Shown here: one piece after another, positions 52,729 through 61,413 of the stretch | How positions within the stretch are numbered: the first letter of the stretch is position 1 | Layout of the letters: the number at the start of each line of letters is the position of its first letter | DNA from: AP-15 sp963750195 | Lineage (GTDB): Bacteria; Pseudomonadota; Alphaproteobacteria; ATCC43930; CGMCC-115725 | NCBI GenBank assembly: GCA_963750195.1 | Contig: CAVVPS010000018.1 | Span: 124,001-188,000 of the forward strand | Direction of reading: 5' to 3' | Length of the DNA: 64,000 bases | Program-made: the position numbers and the translations under genes | The notes under the pieces: model-generated | What the model was told of the DNA's origin: nothing | Seen by the model: only the letters and a program-made list of their open reading frames with translations | Databases searched by the model: none

Positions 52729-54495
52729 ATGAGTAAGGTGCGTCGAATAACCCGAGGCTTCGGGCTGTCGTTTCTCGCTGCTCTTTCCGGTCTCGTTTTC
52801 GGATTGGGCGGCGTAGCCTGGGCAGGAGGCCAAGCCGGGCTCGGGTATTTACCGGACGGCCCGAACGTCCCGAATATCACGCTCAATGAAAGCGAAGAGG
52901 GGGCGGCCGGCCTCCCGCCGCTGCCGGTTCCTCCACCCAATGGATGGAACGAGGAATCGATCTGGAACATGAAAGTGGTGGGCTTCAACAAAAACCAGGG
53001 ACGCCCCAGTTCGGACGACGGTTGGATCGAAAACGAAAATGGCCGCTATATCCTGTACATGACCGACAGCGGCGGCAGCGCCTACAACCCGCTGACCAAG
53101 GCGGTCGAGCCGAACGGCACCTCGATTATAGATGTCACTTACCCCAATAACCCAGTGTTTTTGTACCACATTCCCTCAACACAGGGGAGCTCATCACATG
53201 TGGCGGTGTGCAGCAGCAACACTTTGAATATGGCGTCGCCGTCGCCCGGGCTGCCGCCGAACAAATGGTACATAGTGCGGCATGATGGGTCGATCGATCA
53301 GGAGGTTTGGGATGTCACAGATCCAACGGCGCCGTTTGAGATCGGACCCCCAATCCTAACTGGACTAAACTTCACGCACCACATCTGGTGGGAATGCGAC
53401 ACCGGGATCGCGTACGTGATTGCGGGCAGCAAGGCTGATGGATGGCATTCGGGGCAGCACGTCTATATCTTTGATCTGAGCAATCCGGCAAAACCGGTCT
53501 TCATTCGCCAGTGGGGGCTGGTTGGTCAACAGCCCACTGCGTCCGCCACGGCGCAAAGCTGTTACAACGATCCTACCGGGGTCAACGGTCCGTGCTACGA
53601 AGGGGTCACCAATCCCGCCGGGCCCGGCAATCCTGAAATGGTTCATCAGGTGTACTCCGGGGGCTTGTACAACAATCGGGTGTACCTTCCCTATGGAGTG
53701 GCCAGTACCGGCGTCTTTCAAATTGTTGACCGCCAGAAGCTGATTTACGGATGCGACACGAGTTTTAATTCGAATGCTTCGGCAGATTGCAAGAACAACC
53801 CGACGCAAGCCGATCTGCTCTATCCGCAAATCAGTTACACCACGACAAATCCCAACCAGGGCGGGCATACCAGTATCCCGATCTTCGGGGTGCCGATCCC
53901 ACAATCGCAGGAAAATTTCCTCGACGGTACACCGCAAAAGTACAATCTCCTGGGGGTCACTTCGGAAGACACCACCAACGACTGCCTTGGGCAACCGTGG
54001 AAAAATCCGCAGCTGCTCGACATAACCAACGAACTGGCGATCTGGCCGATTTCCTCGATGACGGTGGGCCAGTTTCCGGGAGATTTCTGCGCCAAGGGAG
54101 CGCGCTTCGGTTCGCACGAGCTCAATCGGCAGATCTACGCCCCCTATTATGGCAAGATCGTCGTCGCCGCGATGTTCAACGCCGGGCTGCAGATTTGGGA
54201 CATCCGTGACCCCTACAACCCGAGACGCGTTGGCTATTTCATTCAAGCGAAGAATAAAAACACCATTTCAACTTGTGGGACGTATCAGGGTAATGCGACT
54301 TATTGTCGGAATGCGATCTTCTCCGACCTAGGGGAGGTAGATGATCGAGGCTATATTTATAATCTCGACCGTGCCGGTTCCGGCATTACCGTGTTGAAAC
54401 TAACCGGCGACGCCTTGAAAGTGGTAACGACACCCCCGATAAAGTGGCCGCCAATGCAACCAGTACCGATGCCACCGCCGCTAAAAGAAGAGTAG
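52729..54495 (+). CDS. Secreted beta-propeller-type protein (LVIVD-like repeats)
   Basis: A 588-residue exported protein. The signal peptide runs from MSKVRRITRGFGLSF to GGVAWAGG. The mature chain has repeated blades with an ID-type strand: IIDVTYPNNPVFLYHIP, VWDVTDPTAPFEIGPPI, VYIFDLSNPAKPVFIRQW, IWDIRDPYNPRRVGYF, each an aspartate-x-(S/T/P)xP turn as in LVIVD repeats. Cys residues in the middle (CYNDPTGVNGPCYEG, CDTSFNSNASADC) could be disulfides. Similar proteins are found in soil bacteria as 'LVIVD repeat' secreted proteins; function is unknown. ATG 52729 follows AGGAGG. A truncated copy lies just upstream. Confidence 0.75.
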   Translation: MSKVRRITRGFGLSFLAALSGLVFGLGGVAWAGGQAGLGYLPDGPNVPNITLNESEEGAAGLPPLPVPPPNGWNEESIWNMKVVGFNKNQGRPSSDDGWIENENGRYILYMTDSGGSAYNPLTKAVEPNGTSIIDVTYPNNPVFLYHIPSTQGSSSHVAVCSSNTLNMASPSPGLPPNKWYIVRHDGSIDQEVWDVTDPTAPFEIGPPILTGLNFTHHIWWECDTGIAYVIAGSKADGWHSGQHVYIFDLSNPAKPVFIRQWGLVGQQPTASATAQSCYNDPTGVNGPCYEGVTNPAGPGNPEMVHQVYSGGLYNNRVYLPYGVASTGVFQIVDRQKLIYGCDTSFNSNASADCKNNPTQADLLYPQISYTTTNPNQGGHTSIPIFGVPIPQSQENFLDGTPQKYNLLGVTSEDTTNDCLGQPWKNPQLLDITNELAIWPISSMTVGQFPGDFCAKGARFGSHELNRQIYAPYYGKIVVAAMFNAGLQIWDIRDPYNPRRVGYFIQAKNKNTISTCGTYQGNATYCRNAIFSDLGEVDDRGYIYNLDRAGSGITVLKLTGDALKVVTTPPIKWPPMQPVPMPPPLKEE

Positions 54496-54652
54496 GTTCC
54501 CACTCGTTGTCGGAACCCGTGCCAAGCTCCTTTTGCAAGCTTGGCCGGGTTCCGCTGGTTGCTGCGTATAAGGCAGGACGTCCGTCGTGCCGTCATGGAT
54601 TGCCGAGGATAAACTCAGGCCAGCAAAAAACGAACTCGCAGGGAGGTGAACC

Positions 54653-55043
54653 ATGACCGCCAAGTGGGCCTTGCTGGCGGTAGCGTTGACGCTGTGCTCT
54701 CTTGCGGGCTCGAGCGGCTATGGCGCGAATGCCACGGTCGATCCTGGGCGGGCTCGGGATTTCAGCGCGGCAACCCTCGCGAAGGTAACCCCAGGGCGAA
54801 ACCACCAAAACACAAATCGAGGCGTTGCTCGGCCAGCCGTGGCGGACAACCTTTGCCGATGACGCGGATGAACCGGGCCCTGTCGTTTGGGAATATCGTG
54901 GTAAAGATTCGAGCGGCACCTACCGCGTTCACATTGAATTCGACAGTCACAATATAACAACTCTTATTGCGAAGATTCCTGACAGCACAGGAGAGGCGCC
55001 GGCGAGGGTTGCAAAGACGCCGCCCCGGCCCGGTAAGCCTTAA
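54653..55043 (+). pseudogene. BamE/SmpA-like exported protein, +1 frameshift
   Basis: A signal peptide (MTAKWALLAVALTLCSLAGS) precedes a short chain that, after one extra G at about 54801 is removed, reads LAKVTPGETTKTQIEALLGQPWRT and then WEYRGKDSSGTYRVHIEFD. The phrase KTQIEALLGQPW is the helix-strand signature of the BamE/SmpA fold (two helices followed by three strands). The usual lipobox Cys is only loosely present. It follows the propeller gene by 158 bp. Role unknown; probably an envelope protein. Confidence 0.6.
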
Positions 55044-55203
55044 TAGCGCAGGGTCGAATTAGTATCGCCGCCGATCCGGAGCACTGATAGGAGCAAGCCC
55101 GGAGATGCAAGCCGATGATCGCCGCAGGCTCCTCGGGAGGGTGGACGCGGCGGGGCGGGGCGAGTAGCGTCGCTTAACCCGATCATCTTTGGCGGAGACA
55201 GCG

Positions 55204-55929
55204 ATGCGACCTTCGGGACGCGGCCCCGATGCGATGCGCCCGATAAGCCTCGAACCGGGTGTGGCCAAATACGCCGAGGGCTCGTGCCTGGCGAAATTCG
55301 GCGACACCCATGTGTTGTGCACCGCCTCCGTCGAGGAGCGGGTGCCGCCGTTTCTGCGCAATTCCGGCAAGGGCTGGGTCACCGCCGAATACGGCATGCT
55401 GCCGCGCTCGACCCATACCCGCACCGACCGCGAGGCGGCGCGCGGCCGGCAGAGCGGGCGCACCCAGGAGATCCAGCGGCTGATCGGGCGCAGCCTGCGC
55501 GCGGTGACCGATCTGGCCAAGCTCGGCGAGCGCCAAATCCGCATCGATTGCGACGTGCTGCAGGCCGATGGCGGCACCCGCACCGCCGCCGTCACCGGCA
55601 GCTACGTGGCGTTGCACCAGGCTTTGGCGCGACTTGTGACGACCGGCCAGTTGCCGGCCCTGCCGCTCGCCGACAGCGTCGCCGCGGTGTCGTGCGGCGT
55701 CGTCGCCACGGGCGCTGTGCTCGACCTCGACTACGCCGAGGATTCGCAGGCGATGACCGACGCCAATTTCGTGCTGACCGGCGCCGGCGGCATCGTCGAG
55801 ATCCAGGCGACCGCCGAGGGCGCCCCATTCGACGAGGCGCTGTTCGCCGAGATGCTGCGGCTCGCGCGCGCCGGCATCGCCGAGCTGACCCGGCGTCAGC
55901 GCGTCGCGCTCGGCCTGAGCCTTGCGTGA
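55204..55929 (+). CDS. rph: Ribonuclease PH
   Basis: A phosphorolytic exoribonuclease that trims tRNA 3' ends. MRPSGRGPDAMRPISLEPGV at the start, CTASVEERVPPFLRNSGKGWVTAEYGMLPRSTHTRTDRE, the RNA-binding RQSGRTQEIQRLIGRSLRAV, and the phosphate/substrate strand IRIDCDVLQADGGTRTAAVTG are all present. 241 residues, family length. Its TGA overlaps the ATG of rdgB as TGATG, so the two are coupled, a frequent arrangement in alphaproteobacteria. Confidence 0.93.
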   Translation: MRPSGRGPDAMRPISLEPGVAKYAEGSCLAKFGDTHVLCTASVEERVPPFLRNSGKGWVTAEYGMLPRSTHTRTDREAARGRQSGRTQEIQRLIGRSLRAVTDLAKLGERQIRIDCDVLQADGGTRTAAVTGSYVALHQALARLVTTGQLPALPLADSVAAVSCGVVATGAVLDLDYAEDSQAMTDANFVLTGAGGIVEIQATAEGAPFDEALFAEMLRLARAGIAELTRRQRVALGLSLA

Positions 55930-56532
55930 TGGCCCGTCGGTTCGACCGAGACCGGCTGGTCATTGCCAGCCACAACGAGGGCAAAGTCGAGGAGATCGCG
56001 GCGCTGTTGGCGCCGTTCGCGATCGGCGCCGTTTCCGCCGGTGCGCTCGGCCTCCCCGAGCCTGAAGAGACCGGCGACAGCTTCGAGGCCAATGCGGTGT
56101 TGAAGGCCACGGCCGCGGCAGGGGCAAGCGGATTGCCGGCGCTGGCCGATGATTCCGGGCTCGTCGTTCCGGCGCTGGGCGGCGCCCCCGGCATCTACTC
56201 GGCGCGCTGGGCCGGCCCGGCCAAGGATTTTCGCCTCGCGATGGCCCGCGTTCAGCCGCGAACTCAAAGATCGTGACCGGAGGGCCTTTTTTGTCGCCGT
56301 CCTCGCCCTTGCCTGGCCCGACGGCGGCATCGAGTGGTTTCGCGGCGAGGTCGCGGGCCATCTTGTTTGGCCGCCGCGCGGCGAACGCGGCTTCGGCTAC
56401 GACCCGATGTTTGTTCCTGAGGGCGGCAGCGCCCAAACCTTCGGCGAGATGGACCCGGCCGAGAAGCATCAAATCAGCCACCGCGCCCGCGCTTTCGCCA
56501 AGCTTGCCGAAGCGTGTTTCGTCGATCGTTGA
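55929..56532 (+). pseudogene. rdgB: RdgB/HAM1-type non-canonical purine NTP pyrophosphatase, +1 frameshift
   Basis: Hydrolyses dITP/XTP to keep them out of DNA. The start LVIASHNEGKVEEIAALLAP (SHNxGK motif), TGDSFEANAVLKATAAA, ALADDSGLVVPALGGAPGIYSARWAG and the end GYDPMFVPEGGSAQTFGEMDPAEKHQISHR are complete. An extra C at about 56252 (after ARVQ) shifts the frame; removing it gives RELKDRDRRAFFVAVLALAW. As rdgB is rarely lost in this group, this is the clearest case where a base-call error would explain the shift better than decay. Confidence 0.85.
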
Positions 56533-56554
56533 GCTGGCGGGCCTCCGCCGGCGG

Positions 56555-57400
56555 TCACTTCTCCGGCTCGATCAGCCCGGCGACGAACCAGCGCTGCATC
56601 GCCAGCACCACCGCGACTGGCGGCAACATCGCCAGCAATGCCGTCGCCATGACCAGGTGCCAGGCGGTCTGGGCATCGCCGGTGCCGATCATCTGGCGGA
56701 TGCCGACGACGATCGTCGTCATTGCCGGGCTGTTGGTGACGAGCAGCGGCCACAAATACTGGTTCCAGCCATAGATGAACAGGATCACGAACAGCGCGGC
56801 GATGTTGGTGCGCGACAATGGGATCGCGATCCACACCAAAAACCGCCAGGGGCCGGCGCCATCGAGCTTTGCCGCCTCGACGATTTCGTCGGGGATGGTC
56901 AGAAAGAACTGGCGAAACAGCAACGTCGCCGTCGCCGAGGCGATCAGCGGAAGAGCGAGCCCGGCATAGCTGTCGATCAACCGCAGATCGGCGGCGACCT
57001 GATAGGTCGGGATGATCCGCACCTCGACCGGCAGCATCAAGGTGACAAAGATCGCCCAGAAGCATAGCCGGCGCAGCGGAAAACGAAAGAACACGACCGC
57101 ATAGGCCGAAGGCAGCGAGATCGCGATCTTGCCGACGGCGATGGCCAGCGCCATGACCAGGCTGTTCGCCATCATCGCCGCGACCCCCTGGCCGCTGGTG
57201 CCGATCGTCCCCTCCGCCAGCGCCGCCCGGTAATTGGCAAAAATATAGGGGCCGGGAATCAGCGTCATCGGCGCATCGAGGATATCGCGCAAGGTCAGGC
57301 TCGAGGCGACAAACGCGACGTAGACCGGGAACAAGACCAGCGCCAGCCCGGCCAGCAGCACCGCGTGCGGGATCCAGGCGCCTCTGCCGGAACCTGCCAT
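56555..57400 (-). CDS. ugpE: Glycerol-3-phosphate-type ABC transporter permease (UgpE/MalG-like)
   Basis: A 281-residue inner-membrane permease with six predicted spans and the EAA loop EAAKLDGAGPWRFLVWIAIPLS that contacts the ATPase. N-terminal WIPHAVLLAGLALVLFPVYVAFVASS and IIPTYQVAADLRLIDSYAGLALPLIAS match UgpE. Partner of the upstream permease, whose stop lies 23 bp before this start. No ATPase gene follows; the next genes (rdgB, rph) converge. Confidence 0.88.
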   Translation of the reverse strand: MAGSGRGAWIPHAVLLAGLALVLFPVYVAFVASSLTLRDILDAPMTLIPGPYIFANYRAALAEGTIGTSGQGVAAMMANSLVMALAIAVGKIAISLPSAYAVVFFRFPLRRLCFWAIFVTLMLPVEVRIIPTYQVAADLRLIDSYAGLALPLIASATATLLFRQFFLTIPDEIVEAAKLDGAGPWRFLVWIAIPLSRTNIAALFVILFIYGWNQYLWPLLVTNSPAMTTIVVGIRQMIGTGDAQTAWHLVMATALLAMLPPVAVVLAMQRWFVAGLIEPEK

Positions 57401-57423
57401 CTCAGCGGGTCATGCTCAGGGGG

Positions 57424-58336
57424 TCACGCGTAGTGCACCCGCCGCTCGACAAAGCGGAACTGAGCCGCGGTCAGGGCGATAACGATCGCCATCAGGATCA
57501 CCGATTGCGCCGCCGATCCGCCGATGTCGAGACCGACAACGCCATCGTACCAGACCCTGAAGACCAGGATCTCGGTGGCCTTGTCCGGCCCGCCCTGGGT
57601 CACGTTCTGGATGATCCCGAAAGTGTCGAAGAACGCGTAAACGATGTTGACGACGAGCAGGAAAAAGCTTGTTGGCGCCAGCAGCGGAAGGGTGATCCGC
57701 CAGAACCTGCGGCGCGGGCCGGCGCCGTCGAGGGCGGCGGCTTCGAGCAAGGATTTCGGGATCGCCTGCAACCCGGCGAGAAAGAACAGGAAATTATAGC
57801 CGATCTGCTTCCAGGCGGCGGCGAGAATCACCAACAGCAAAGCCTGGCGGCCATTGAGCAGAAAATTCCAGTCGATGCCGATATGCCGCAAAGCCGACCC
57901 GACGACGCCAAAGCTTGGATTGAACAGAAACAGCCAAAGGACGCCGGCGATCGCCGGCGCGATCGCATAGGGCAGCAGCAGCACCGTTTTGTAAAAGGCC
58001 GCGCCGCGCACGACCCGGTCGGCCATCACCGCGAACAGCAGTCCTGAGGCCAGCGCCAGCGTCGCGACGGCGAAGCTGAAGACAGAAGCTGACCTCGACC
58101 GAGGCAAGATAGAATGGATCGGTGAAAATCGCCGCGAAATTGTCGAGCCCGACAAAGCGCGTCGACAAGCCAAAGGCGTCCTCGCGCCGTACCGACTGCA
58201 GCAATGCCTGCGCCGCCGGCCAAAAGAAAAAGACGATCGTCACCCCAAGCTGCGGCGCGAGCAGCAGCGCCGGAAACAGCCGGCCGGCAAAGATTACGCG
58301 ACGTTCCAGGAACCCTTCCTCTTCGGGGCGCCCCAC
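57424..58336 (-). pseudogene. ugpA: Glycerol-3-phosphate-type ABC permease (UgpA-like), +1 frameshift
   Basis: First permease: RLFPALLLAPQLGVTIVFFF, FVGLDNFAAIFTDPFYLASV, then, after one extra base at about 58093, FSFAVATLALASGLLFAVMADRVVRGA, FYKTVLLLPYAIAPAIAGVLW and the EAA loop EAAALDGAGPRRRFWRITLP. Six spans, about 300 residues when rebuilt. Start GTG 58336 is a guess. The shift lies between the second and third spans. Confidence 0.8.
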
Positions 58337-58424
58337 CCCGGCCGACCCGGTGGTTACGCGACGGCAGGAGCGCCTACCCAGGGTACGGCCGGGATGGGGG
58401 TGTCAAGATCGGTTACACCATTAC

Positions 58425-58451
58425 ACGCTGTGCGGTCAGGTGATACAGCGT
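58425..58451. terminator. Weak hairpin between two genes
   Basis: ACGCTGT at 58425-58431 and ACAGCGT at 58445-58451 form a 7-bp stem with a 13-base loop, downstream of the gene ending at 58508. No T-run; may be a terminator or mRNA-processing hairpin. Confidence 0.3.
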
Positions 58452-58507
58452 CAGCTGCCGCGCTCACGCGTGATCGTTTTGTCGGATCATTCGTCGGCGC
58501 CGTACGC

Positions 58508-58886
58508 TTACAGCGGTACGATCACCGTTTGTGCCGTGCCGTGCATGTCGATGCATCGCCACGATGGTGGACGCCGGGGCACTAAGTTCGGGCCCACTGA
58601 ACTTTTCGTAGACGCCCGCCGTATAGAAATCCTCTGTATGCCCCGGAGGAACATCGAGTTGAGGGAGGAAAAAACCGAACCTCTCACCGCCGGTATCGAT
58701 CGTTCGCACCAGCACAATCGAGACCAAAGAGCCGAGCGCCGTATGATCTGTTGTGATCTCATTGGTCTTGAAGGTTTTCACCTCGGGACCGTCTTTGTAG
58801 ACCAGAGCCGGCAGTCCCGGAGTGATGCCGATAGTGTAGTCGATCTCAATATGGCGGTGCTTGAGCACGAACTTATTTGCAGACAT
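58508..58886 (-). pseudogene. Conserved hypothetical protein between ugpB and ugpA, +1 frameshift
   Basis: About 125 residues when read correctly: MSANKFVLKHRHIEIDYTIG, ALVYKDGPEVKTFKTNEI, TALGSLVSIVLVRTIDTGGERFGFFLPQLDV, ending RPPSWRCIDMHGTAQTVIVPL. An extra G at about 58585 moves the end out of frame; the shifted reading would run on past it to 58464. It resembles small beta-sandwich conserved proteins without catalytic motif; I know the 'DTGGERFGFFLP' pattern from homologues annotated only as hypothetical. ATG 58886 follows GGAGGAA. Confidence 0.6.
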
Positions 58887-59184
58887 GGATTCCTCCGCTT
58901 CAGGCGCAAAACTTGCGCTTCTAAAGCTTAAGATCGGTTGCTTGTCGATGCTGTGACCTACTTCACACCGGACAAAAAATTTCCGCCAACGGGAAGGATT
59001 GGTTCACTGACCCGCGCCGCGCCTCAGAGTTTTGGCGGATTCAGGTCGTGTAGTGAAGAAGCCTTGATCTTCTGGCCTTGTGCTGGGCATCCCCGAAAAC
59101 CAGCGTGGTGGCTGGGGCGGCGCGGCGATAGCCGCGAGGAGCCTGACCGTGGCCAGAGGATCAGGCTGATAATTGCGCTCGAAG
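58887..59184. other. Gap between the hypothetical gene and ugpB
   Basis: Contains no clear gene. An AT-rich patch at about 58970-58985 (ACAAAAAATTTCC) may belong to the promoter of the gene to the left. Such a gap inside a ugp operon is unusual. Confidence 0.35.
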
Positions 59185-60501
59185 CTATCGAGTATTCTGC
59201 TCGAACTGCGTCAGCAAAGCGTTGCCGCGCTTGACCGCATCGTCGAGACCTGCCTGCGCGGTCACTTTGCCGGCAAAGACAGCTTCGAGATCCTCGGCGA
59301 TGATGTCGCGGATCTGGACCAGATTGCCGAGGCGCAGCCCGCGCGAATTCTCGGTCGGCGGTTTTGCCGTCATCTGCAGGACCGGGATCTCGCGGCCCAG
59401 GTTCTTTTGATAAAAGCCGGAGGCCTTGGTCGCCTCGTACGCGGCCTTGGTGATCGGCAAATAGCCGGTCACCTCGTGCAGCTCTTGCTGCAGGCCGGTT
59501 TGCGACAGAAACGTGAAGAATTTTGCGACACCCTTGTATTCCTCGGGGGTCTTGCCGCCCATGACCCACAGGCTGGCGCCGCCGATGATCGAATTCTGCG
59601 GCGCGCCGGGAACATCCGGGTAATAGGGCAGCTCGGTCATTCCGAAATCGAATTTGGCGCCGGATTTGAAGATTCCATAGGCGCCGGACGAGGTCTGGAT
59701 CATCCCGCACTCGCCGTTCAGGAACTTGCCTTCGGGCTCGCTGGTGCGCCCGCCATAATCAAAACTCTTGTCCTTTTGCGCCGCCGCCAGATTGGCAATG
59801 TGCCTGACGACCGTCGGATTGTTGAACTCGAGGCGGGCATCGGGGCCGTCGAACCCGTCGGCTTTGCTGGCAAAGGGCAAATTGTGCCAGGCGCTGAACT
59901 GTTCGAGCTGGGTCCAGCTGATCCACCCCGCGGTAAAGCCGCACGGCACCCCGGCGGCGCGCAGCTTCTCGGCCACGGCAAAGGTCTCGGGCCAGGTCTT
60001 GGGCGGCTTCTCCGGATCGAGGCCGGCCTTCTTGAACAGCGCCTTGTTCCAATAGGTAATCGCGGTCGAGCTGTTGAACGGCAATGACAGCATCTTGCCG
60101 TCGGCGGTGCTGTAATAGCCGGTCACCGCAGGCAGATAGGCGTTCGGGTCGAACGGCTCGCCGGCCTCCTTCATCAGCTGATAGACCGGCTTCACCGCGC
60201 CCTTGGCCGCCATCATCGTCGCCGTGCCGACCTCGAAGATCTGGATGATGTGGGGCGGCTTGCCGGCGCGGTAGGCCGCGATGCCGGCATTCATCGTCTC
60301 GGCATAGGTGCCCTTGAACACCGGTACCACCCGGTATTCGCTCTGCGACGCGTTGAAGTCGGCGGCAATCTTGTTGACCCGATCGGCGTTGACCGCGGTC
60401 ATCGCGTGCCACCATTGCAGCTCGATACGGTCGGCAGACGCGGCGCCGACCGACGCAGCGAACAGCGCCGCCACCGCGGTGGCCAGCAACGCGAATTTCA
60501 T
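59185..60501 (-). CDS. ugpB: Glycerol-3-phosphate-binding periplasmic protein (UgpB-like)
   Basis: A 438-residue extracellular solute-binding protein. Signal peptide MKFALLATAVAALFAASVGAASA. The mature chain opens IELQWWHAMTAVNADRVNKI as in UgpB, with further ligand-side phrases FNSSTAITYWNKALFKKAGLD, FTAGWISWTQLEQFSAWHNLP and GGASLWVMGGKT. It is the substrate receptor of an ABC importer for glycerol 3-phosphate or glycerophosphodiesters. The permeases follow after a hypothetical gene. Starts ATG 60501 with CCGAG upstream. Confidence 0.9.
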   Translation of the reverse strand: MKFALLATAVAALFAASVGAASADRIELQWWHAMTAVNADRVNKIAADFNASQSEYRVVPVFKGTYAETMNAGIAAYRAGKPPHIIQIFEVGTATMMAAKGAVKPVYQLMKEAGEPFDPNAYLPAVTGYYSTADGKMLSLPFNSSTAITYWNKALFKKAGLDPEKPPKTWPETFAVAEKLRAAGVPCGFTAGWISWTQLEQFSAWHNLPFASKADGFDGPDARLEFNNPTVVRHIANLAAAQKDKSFDYGGRTSEPEGKFLNGECGMIQTSSGAYGIFKSGAKFDFGMTELPYYPDVPGAPQNSIIGGASLWVMGGKTPEEYKGVAKFFTFLSQTGLQQELHEVTGYLPITKAAYEATKASGFYQKNLGREIPVLQMTAKPPTENSRGLRLGNLVQIRDIIAEDLEAVFAGKVTAQAGLDDAVKRGNALLTQFEQNTR

Positions 60502-60637
60502 CTCGGCCCCCTAGCGTTCGATTTTTCCCGCCTGTATGCGACCTAGCGCCAACCCGCTTGCGGAATCAAGGCGGAGGCGAAAAGCTTTTGTGACGGTCTC
60601 GCACATGCGTTCGCAAATTCTCGGCAAAGGCAGCGAA

Positions 60638-61396
60638 ATGGCGGGCTTTCGCAGCATCTCTCCCGGCTCTGACCGGCCGCGCGGCGAATCGGCATTGGCC
60701 GAAATCGGCCGGCAGGCGACAGCGCTTGACCTCGGCGCCCCGGTGTCGATCCGGGTCAGCCCGAGGGCGCGGCGCGTTGGATTGCGGATCGACGCCGCCG
60801 AGCGCCGGGTCGAATTGGTGTTGCCGTGCGGCGTGCCGGCCGAACTTGGTCTGCGTTTTCTCAAAGACAAGCGCGGATGGATCGCCGCCCGCCTCGGGGC
60901 CCTGCCCGGCGCGGTGCCGTTCGTCGAAGGGGCGATCGTGCCGGTGATGGACGTGCCGCACCGGATTTGTCGATCGCTCAACTCCTCGGCGCCCCCGGTA
61001 GTGGTTGGGGGCGGCGAAATCCGGGTGCGCGACGATCCGCGGCATATTCCGCGCCGGGTCCAGGACCATCTTGCAGCTCTCGCCCTTGACGAATTGGCGC
61101 GGCGCGCGCGACCGCTCGCCGCGCGCATCGGCCGCAAGGTGGCAAAAGTCAGCGTGCGCGATACCAAAAGCCGCTGGGGCAGCTGCGCGGCGAGCGGCAA
61201 TCTGTCGTTCAGCTGGCGGCTGATCTTCGCTCCCGAGCGGGTCATCGATTATGTCGTCGCCCACGAAGTGGCGCATCTCGCCGAGATGAATCACGGGCCG
61301 CGCTTCTGGCGGCTGGTGGAGAGTCTGGCGCCGGGCAACGCGCAGCCGCGCGCTTGGCTCGATCGGCACCGGGCCCGGCTACTCGCCTACGGTTGA
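60638..61396 (+). CDS. SprT/YgjP-type (DUF45) metallopeptidase
   Basis: A 252-residue protein with the zinc motif HEVAHLAEMNHGPRFW near the C-terminus (His, Glu, His, and a further His in MNHGPRF) and the preceding KSRWGSCAASGNLSFSWRLIFAP, the exact course of the YgjP family. These are thought to be metal-dependent hydrolases of unknown substrate. The exact start is uncertain: the frame is open from 60536; ATG 60638 seems best. Confidence 0.85.
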   Translation: MAGFRSISPGSDRPRGESALAEIGRQATALDLGAPVSIRVSPRARRVGLRIDAAERRVELVLPCGVPAELGLRFLKDKRGWIAARLGALPGAVPFVEGAIVPVMDVPHRICRSLNSSAPPVVVGGGEIRVRDDPRHIPRRVQDHLAALALDELARRARPLAARIGRKVAKVSVRDTKSRWGSCAASGNLSFSWRLIFAPERVIDYVVAHEVAHLAEMNHGPRFWRLVESLAPGNAQPRAWLDRHRARLLAYG

Positions 61397-61413
61397 CCGG
61401 CGGATTGTCGAGG

